Origin: Mycobacterium paraffinicum
GTDB taxonomy: Bacteria > Actinomycetota > Actinomycetes > Mycobacteriales > Mycobacteriaceae
Direction of reading: 5' to 3'
Length of the DNA stretch: 12,765 nt
NCBI RefSeq assembly: GCF_001907675.1
Contig: NZ_MPNT01000062.1
Coordinates: 1-12,765 of the forward strand
Below the pieces are notes generated by a model. It did no database searches, had not been told where the DNA came from, and saw only the letters and a program-made list of their open reading frames with translations. Positions 7,603 through 12,765 of this stretch are shown here, piece after piece (position 1 is the stretch's first letter; every line of letters begins with the position of its first letter). Made by a program: the position numbers and the translations under genes.

Positions 7603-9387
7603 CTAGCCGATGCGCACCGAGGTGATGGTGACGGGGTTGGTGGGGGCGCCGCTCTGCCGGTTGCCGGCGATGCCGGCCTCGGCGACCTTGTCCAGAACCG
7701 CCAGACCGGCCTGGCTGATGGTGCCGAGCACGGTGCTCGTCGGCTGCAATTCGGAGTCCCGGAAAACGAGGGAGAACTGGCTGCCGTTGGTGTTCGGCCC
7801 GTCGACGGCCATGATCACCGTGCCGCGCGGATAAATCACGGTCGCCCTGAGCCCGGGGTCCCCGGCCGGGTATTGGTTGGTCGGGTACTCGTCGGCGAAT
7901 TGGTAGCCGGGGCCGCCGGAGCCGTCGGACTCGGGACCGCCGCACAGCAGCGATCCGCCGTCGGTGGAGTTGATCAGCCGGGCGCACTGGGTGTTGTCGA
8001 AGAACTGCTGCTTGGCCAGGCTGACGAAACTGTTTACGGTGCAAGGGGATTCGGAGTTGGCAAGCTGGATGCCGATGTCACCGAAGTTGGTGGAGATGGT
8101 GGCCGGGATTTCCGCGGGTTCGGTGGAGACCCTGCCGGGCGGGGGCGGGCTGACGGGTTTGACGATGGTGTCCGGCGCGCTGGGGTACTGGCAGTTGGCG
8201 CCCAGGTCGGTCGGCGGCGCGAACGCCGGCAACGGCGGTACGGTCGCCATGGCCTGGCCGGTCGGTCCCGATGTCGAACCCTGCCTGCCGGGTACCCGTG
8301 CGCGGGACGCGCTGGTGGACGCCGCGCCGTTGGCGGACCCGTCGTTCTGGGTCACCAGCGCGACGACCAGCGCCACCACCGCGGCCAGCGCCAGCGCGGA
8401 TGCGCCGACGATGCCCAGCAACAGACGTCGGGAGTGCGTCGGGGCGCTATACGACGGCTGCGGGTCGGGATGGGGGCCCGTCGGGGGGAAGTCCTGCGTG
8501 GGCGGCCCGGCGGCCGGCGGAGGCGGGGCGGCCGGCGGCGGCGGGGGACCCCATGCCGCGGTCCCGGCCGGAGTGGACAACGCCGCCCTGGCAGCCTCGG
8601 CGAGCTCCATCGCCGACTGATAGCGCTGTTCAACATCTTTGGCCATCCCACGGGCCACCACCGCGTCGAGCGCCGGGGATACGCCGGCCGCGGTTGTCGA
8701 CGGTCGCGGCGGCGGGGTGTTGAGATGGGCGTTGAGTTGTTCCTCGAGGCTCTCGCCCACATAGGGGCGCGCGCCGGTCAGGCACTCGTGCAGCACGCAG
8801 GCCAACGAGTACACGTCGGCGCGGTGATCCGTTGCGCCCCTGAACCGCTCGGGCGCCATGTAGGCGACGGTGCCCATCGTGTGACCGGTCTGCGTGAGCG
8901 ACGTGTCGGCCAGCGTGCGGGCGATGCCGAAGTCGATCAGGTAGACGAAGTCCCGCGCCTTGGTGACCAAGATGTTCTTCGGCTTGATGTCGCGATGGAC
9001 CAATCCCGCCTGGTGGGCGCTGTCGAGGGCCGCGGCAACCTGTTCGATCACCGCGACCGCGCGCTCGGGGGACAGGCGCCCACCGTTTTCGGCGATGTAC
9101 TGCAACAGGTCACGGCCCTCGATCAGCCGCATGTCGACATAGAGCCGGCCGTCGATCTCCCCGTAACTGTGGATGGGCACGACATGCGGGTCGTTCAGGC
9201 TCGCCGCGATGCGCGCCTCCCGGCGGAATCGTTGCTGAAACTCCTGATCCTCGGCCATGTTCGGCGGCAGCACCTTGAGGGCGACGACCCGGTCGGTGGC
9301 GGCGTCGTAGGCGCGGTAGACCTCGCCCATCCCGCCGCGCCCCAGGACGTCCAGCAACTGGTAATGCCCGAAAGATTCTGACCCCAC
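7603..9387 (-). CDS. Transmembrane Ser/Thr protein kinase fused to an extracytoplasmic cyclophilin-like domain
   Basis: A 594-residue receptor-type kinase. The cytoplasmic kinase domain (about 9-268) has the glycine loop GRGGMGEVY (16-24), Lys38, Glu57, the catalytic HRDIKPKN (131-138, D133 and N138), DFG (152-154) and APE (178-180). Its activation segment contains T162, T165, T167, T170 and T173. All catalytic residues are present, so it should be active, as in the PknB-like kinases. A Pro/Ala-rich linker (273-318) leads to one transmembrane helix (about 322-345) after two arginines. An outside Ser/Thr/Gly-rich linker and a cyclophilin-like domain (about 384-594) follow. That domain aligns without gaps to the neighbouring PpiB, including four cysteines (399, 449, 468, 482), but lacks several isomerase residues (see findings). 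The start GTG 9387 has an AAGG 7 bases upstream and falls just before the kinase fold. It lies 71 bases downstream of the ppiB stop, same strand. Targets and ligand are unknown. Confidence 0.93.
   Translation of the reverse strand: MGSESFGHYQLLDVLGRGGMGEVYRAYDAATDRVVALKVLPPNMAEDQEFQQRFRREARIAASLNDPHVVPIHSYGEIDGRLYVDMRLIEGRDLLQYIAENGGRLSPERAVAVIEQVAAALDSAHQAGLVHRDIKPKNILVTKARDFVYLIDFGIARTLADTSLTQTGHTMGTVAYMAPERFRGATDHRADVYSLACVLHECLTGARPYVGESLEEQLNAHLNTPPPRPSTTAAGVSPALDAVVARGMAKDVEQRYQSAMELAEAARAALSTPAGTAAWGPPPPPAAPPPPAAGPPTQDFPPTGPHPDPQPSYSAPTHSRRLLLGIVGASALALAAVVALVVALVTQNDGSANGAASTSASRARVPGRQGSTSGPTGQAMATVPPLPAFAPPTDLGANCQYPSAPDTIVKPVSPPPPGRVSTEPAEIPATISTNFGDIGIQLANSESPCTVNSFVSLAKQQFFDNTQCARLINSTDGGSLLCGGPESDGSGGPGYQFADEYPTNQYPAGDPGLRATVIYPRGTVIMAVDGPNTNGSQFSLVFRDSELQPTSTVLGTISQAGLAVLDKVAEAGIAGNRQSGAPTNPVTITSVRIG
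7606..8238 (-). repeat. Paralogous copy A: cyclophilin coding region inside the kinase gene
   Basis: This stretch encodes residues 384-594 of the kinase fusion and is the partner of 9462-10094 in ppiB. The proteins align with no gaps over 211 residues, about 125 of them identical by hand count. Short DNA blocks are nearly identical, for example the AAACTGTTTAC-GTGCAAGG block near 8028 and its partner near 9883. The copies are in direct orientation, 1,856 bp apart. Confidence 0.85.
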
Positions 9388-9458
9388 GCCACGACCTTAA
9401 GCGGTGGACCGCCCGCGGGTCGCGCGATTCTCACCAATCGGCGTTGTGCTGCTTGGCT

Positions 9459-10358
<900 letters not shown>

Positions 10359-10367
10359 GGCCGTATG

Positions 10368-10372
10368 CCTCC
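10368..10372 (-). promoter_or_regulatory. Ribosome binding site GGAGG for ppiB
   Basis: CCTCC on the plus strand reads GGAGG on the minus strand, 9 bases before GTG 10358. It favours that start over the upstream TTG 10397, which would place this site inside the coding region. Confidence 0.6.
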
Positions 10373-10417
10373 ATGGTCGGTAGATCGGGGCCCGCAAAAG
10401 GCGTCAGTGGCCAGCTC

Positions 10418-10448
10418 AGGCTAATGTGGGCGCCGCGACCGGTGTCAA
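10418..10448 (-). promoter_or_regulatory. Candidate SigA-type promoter for the ppiB unit
   Basis: On the minus strand a perfect TTGACA (10448-10443) is followed after 19 bases by TAGCCT (10423-10418), which fits the mycobacterial -10 pattern TANNNT. A transcript would begin near 10411 and leave a 5' leader of about 50 bases before the ppiB GTG. The 19-base spacing is slightly long. TTGACA is unusual enough in this GC-rich gap to be worth noting. The plus strand carries TAATGT (10422-10427), overlapping the same site, which could be the -10 box of the divergent hydrolase gene; no matching -35 is visible for it. Confidence 0.42.
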
Positions 10449-10474
10449 GTGGGGCCCGTGGGAAACTGGGAACC

Positions 10475-11137
10475 GTGTTGATCACCGGATTTCCCGCCGG
10501 CATGTTGCAGTGCAACTGCTATGTGCTGGCTGAGCGGCCGGGAACGGACGCCGTCATCGTGGATCCGGGGCAACGGGTGATGGGCCCGTTACGGCGCATC
10601 CTCGACGAGAACCGGCTGACCCCGGCCGCGGTGTTGCTCACCCACGGACATATCGACCACATGTGGTCCGCGCAGAAGGTGTCCGACACCTACGGCTGCC
10701 CGACCTTCATCCACCCCGAGGACCGGTTCATGCTGAAAGACCCGATCTACGGCCTGGGCCCGCGCGTGGCCCAGCTGGTGGCCGGCGCCTTCTTCCGCGA
10801 GCCCAAGCAGGTCGTCGAGCTGGACCGCGACGGTGACAAGCTCGACCTGGGCAGCGTGACCGTCAACGTCGACCACACCCCGGGTCACACCCGCGGGTCG
10901 GTGGTCTTCCGGGTGGTCGGGGATATAGACTATGTGTTCACCGGTGACACCCTGTTCGAACGCTCGGTGGGGCGCACCGACCTGCACGGCGGGAGCGGCC
11001 GCGACCTGCTGACCTCGATCGTCAGCAAGCTGCTGGTGCTCGACGACGACACTGTGGTCCTGCCCGGGCACGGCAACGCCACCACCATCGGCGCTGAGCG
11101 TCGTTTCAACCCGTTCATCGAAGGCCTGAGCCCGTGA
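10475..11137 (+). CDS. Metallo-beta-lactamase-fold hydrolase, glyoxalase II-like (Rv2581c-type)
   Basis: Predicted binuclear-metal thioester hydrolase of 220 residues, cytoplasmic. All seven metal ligands of the glyoxalase II group can be placed: H57, H59, D61 and H62 in THGHIDH, H138 in HTPGH, D158 in FTGDTLF, and H199 in LPGHG. It is shorter than classical glyoxalase II (about 250-260 residues) and lacks most of the C-terminal helical domain that binds glutathione thioesters. Because mycobacteria use mycothiol, the real substrate may differ, and the glyoxalase name is only family-level. I chose GTG 10475 because the protein then begins LITGFPAG, as in relatives I remember. The frame stays open to 10373, but that part overlaps the divergent promoter region. 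The stop TGA overlaps the hisS GTG by 4 bases. Confidence 0.9.
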   Translation: MLITGFPAGMLQCNCYVLAERPGTDAVIVDPGQRVMGPLRRILDENRLTPAAVLLTHGHIDHMWSAQKVSDTYGCPTFIHPEDRFMLKDPIYGLGPRVAQLVAGAFFREPKQVVELDRDGDKLDLGSVTVNVDHTPGHTRGSVVFRVVGDIDYVFTGDTLFERSVGRTDLHGGSGRDLLTSIVSKLLVLDDDTVVLPGHGNATTIGAERRFNPFIEGLSP

Positions 11138-12396
11138 CCGGGTTCTCTGCCCCCAAGGGGGTTCCCGACTACGTGCCGCCCGACTCGGCGCAGTTCGTGG
11201 CGGTCCGCGACGGATTGCTGGGCGCGGCCCGTCGGGCCGGCTACGGCGACATCGAGTTGCCGATCTTCGAAGACACCGCGCTGTTCGCCCGGGGCGTCGG
11301 CGAATCCACCGACGTGGTGTCCAAGGAGATGTACACGTTCGCCGACCGCGGCGACCGCTCGGTGACGTTGCGCCCCGAGGGCACGGCCGGCGTGGTGCGC
11401 GCGGTGATCGAGCACGGGCTCGACCGCGGTGCGTTGCCCGTCAAACTCTGTTACGCGGGGCCGTTTTTCCGCTACGAGCGCCCGCAGGCCGGCCGCTATC
11501 GGCAACTGCAGCAGGTGGGCGTCGAGGCGATCGGCGTCGACGACCCGGCGCTGGACGCCGAGGTGATCGCGGTCGCCGACGCCGGCTTCCGGTCGCTGGG
11601 GCTCGACGGATTCCGCCTGGAGATCACCTCGCTTGGCGACGACAGCTGCCGTCCTCAGTATCGGGAACTGTTGCAGGAGTTCCTGTTTGGGCTCGACCTC
11701 GACGACGAGACCCGCAGGCGTGCCGAGATCAACCCGCTGCGGGTGCTCGACGACAAGCGCCCCGCGGTGCGGGCCATGACGGCCGACGCGCCGGTGTTGC
11801 TCGACCACCTGTCCGACGTCGCCAAGCAGCACTTCGACACCGTGCTGGCCCACCTGGACGCGCTCGGCGTGCCGTACGTCATCAACCCGCGCATGGTGCG
11901 CGGGCTGGACTACTACACGAAGACCACCTTCGAGTTCGTGCACGACGGTCTGGGCGCGCAATCGGGCATCGGCGGCGGCGGCCGCTACGACGGCCTGATG
12001 CGCGAGCTCGGTGGCCAGGACCTATCCGGGATCGGGTTCGGGCTCGGCGTGGACCGCACCCTGCTGGCGCTGCGCGCCGAGGGCAAGAGCGTGGGGGAGG
12101 CGACCCGCTGCGACGTGTTCGGGGTGCCGCTGAGCGAGCAGGCCAAGCTCGAGCTGGCGGTGCTGGCCGCGCAGCTGCGCGCCTCCGGCGTCCGCGTCGA
12201 CCTGGCCTACGGCGACCGCGGACTCAAGGGCGCGATGCGCGCGGCCGACCGTTCGGGCGCCCGGATCGCGCTGGTGCTCGGCGACCGGGACATCGAGGCG
12301 GGCACGGTCGGGGTGAAGGACCTCGCGACGGGCGAGCAGGTTTCGGCGCCCGCCGATTCGGTTGTCGCCGAAGTTCTTTCGCAACTCGGGCGGTAG
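11134..12396 (+). CDS. hisS: Histidyl-tRNA synthetase
   Basis: Class II aminoacyl-tRNA synthetase that charges tRNA(His) with histidine using ATP. It has 420 residues, the normal bacterial length. Visible marks are the N-terminal PKGVPDY segment, motif 2 [13 protein letters not shown] (R113, ATP contact), the histidine-specific segment RGLDYYT (256-262), GGGRYDGL, and motif 3 GFGLGVDRT with R308. The anticodon-binding domain fills about 325-420. GTG 11134 overlaps the upstream TGA by 4 bases (GTGA), so translation is likely coupled to the hydrolase gene. The stop TAG is 11 bases from the end of a convergent small gene. Confidence 0.97.
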   Translation: MTGFSAPKGVPDYVPPDSAQFVAVRDGLLGAARRAGYGDIELPIFEDTALFARGVGESTDVVSKEMYTFADRGDRSVTLRPEGTAGVVRAVIEHGLDRGALPVKLCYAGPFFRYERPQAGRYRQLQQVGVEAIGVDDPALDAEVIAVADAGFRSLGLDGFRLEITSLGDDSCRPQYRELLQEFLFGLDLDDETRRRAEINPLRVLDDKRPAVRAMTADAPVLLDHLSDVAKQHFDTVLAHLDALGVPYVINPRMVRGLDYYTKTTFEFVHDGLGAQSGIGGGGRYDGLMRELGGQDLSGIGFGLGVDRTLLALRAEGKSVGEATRCDVFGVPLSEQAKLELAVLAAQLRASGVRVDLAYGDRGLKGAMRAADRSGARIALVLGDRDIEAGTVGVKDLATGEQVSAPADSVVAEVLSQLGR

Positions 12397-12407
12397 CCCA
12401 CGTCGGG

Positions 12408-12632
12408 TTATTTCTTGCTGGGAATGACGATAACGACGATCAGGGTGAGGATCGAGAAGAACAGCCCGAGAATTCCCCAGCCCAGCGGGTTGCGGCCCTT
12501 CATCATTGCGATTAATCCGCAGACAATTGCGGCGATCACGCTGCCGATGGCGACGAAAATTCCCTTGATTCCGCGGAGGATAAAGCCCGCCGCGACCGGG
12601 TCCGAACTCGCCAGAATCACCGAATGCAACAT
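12408..12632 (-). CDS. Small two-helix membrane protein of unknown function
   Basis: A 74-residue product with a short polar N-terminus, a first hydrophobic helix (about 22-43), a turn MMKGRNPLGWG (43-53), a second helix (about 51-70) and a basic end PSKK. The KGRNPLGW turn between two helices resembles small bacterial membrane proteins of unknown role. I cannot name a family. The start is supported: ATG at 12632 with AAGGA (12639-12643) 6 bases upstream. Base composition stands out: about 56% G+C by hand count, while the end of hisS is near three-quarters G+C. In M. tuberculosis I recall dhaA following hisS, so this position seems variable. It converges on hisS with an 11-base gap, and no terminator hairpin is visible there. 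Confidence 0.75.
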   Translation of the reverse strand: MLHSVILASSDPVAAGFILRGIKGIFVAIGSVIAAIVCGLIAMMKGRNPLGWGILGLFFSILTLIVVIVIPSKK

Positions 12633-12765
12633 GTCAGGTCCTTAAGTTCGTAGGTGCAGTTACTTCGTGTTGTTACGTTGTGCTGTGACCCGGGTGGGTC
12701 GGGTGAGGCGGCATGTCGGTTGCCGGCCTGGTGGTGCGGCTTGAAAGGACTGGCCGCCCGGCCTT
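12633..12765. other. Terminal non-coding stretch upstream of the small membrane protein gene
   Basis: No supported gene. It presumably holds the promoter and leader of the 74-aa gene on the minus strand. I see an imperfect direct repeat (GTTACTTCGTGTT at 12659-12671 and GTTACGTTGTGCT at 12672-12684, 10 of 13 matching) and a small inverted repeat, GACCC-gggt-GGGTC, at 12687-12700. No convincing -10/-35 pair was found. Confidence 0.4.

Noticed and set aside
7543..9381. A 612-codon open frame on the plus strand opposite the kinase-cyclophilin gene
   Set aside because: The minus-strand product has complete kinase and cyclophilin motifs. The plus-strand reading has none.
9401..9420. GC-rich inverted repeats (GCGG-tgga-CCGC and the palindrome CCCGCGGG) between ppiB and the kinase gene, considered as a terminator
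   Set aside because: The stems are short and no T-run follows on the minus strand. Random GC-rich palindromes are common here.
12397..12407. A terminator between hisS and the convergent small gene
   Set aside because: The gap is only 11 bases and shows no hairpin.

Overview
The window is a high-GC actinobacterial chromosome segment, almost certainly from a Mycobacterium. GTG starts are common. The RelA, HisS, glyoxalase-like and PpiB proteins read like their M. tuberculosis counterparts, and the gene order secD-secF-lipoprotein-apt-relA / ppiB / glyoxalase II-hisS matches the Rv2587c-Rv2580c block. Both comparisons are from memory, not from a search.

Layout. Bases 2-4761 (+) hold a compact operon: the 3' part of secD, secF, an orphan family-5 solute-binding lipoprotein and apt. 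The genes are joined by 3-bp gaps or a 4-bp overlap. relA, the bifunctional (p)ppGpp synthetase/hydrolase, follows at 4804-7197 after a short gap with its own ribosome binding site. On the opposite strand, three genes run right to left from a candidate promoter near 10418-10448: ppiB (9459-10358), a Ser/Thr kinase fused through a transmembrane helix to a second cyclophilin domain (7603-9387), and a small hydrophobic protein (7194-7553) whose stop codon interlocks with that of relA. To the right (+) are a metallo-beta-lactamase-fold glyoxalase II-like hydrolase (10475-11137) and hisS (11134-12396), overlapping by 4 bp. A small two-helix membrane protein (12408-12632, -) converges on hisS. The last 133 bases hold no gene I can support.

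How the genes fit together. SecD and SecF pull exported proteins across the membrane, and the lipoprotein and both cyclophilin domains act on the outer face. Apt and RelA both handle purine nucleotides, through salvage and the stringent response. HisS charges tRNA(His), the process RelA monitors.

The part that departs from the M. tuberculosis layout I remember is the kinase-cyclophilin gene plus the 119-aa gene, placed between relA and ppiB. The fused cyclophilin aligns without gaps to the neighbouring PpiB over 211 residues (about 59% identity by hand count), so it looks like a tandem duplicate of ppiB captured as the sensor domain of a receptor kinase. Several of its isomerase active-site positions are changed. 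This is the strongest candidate here for an undescribed system.
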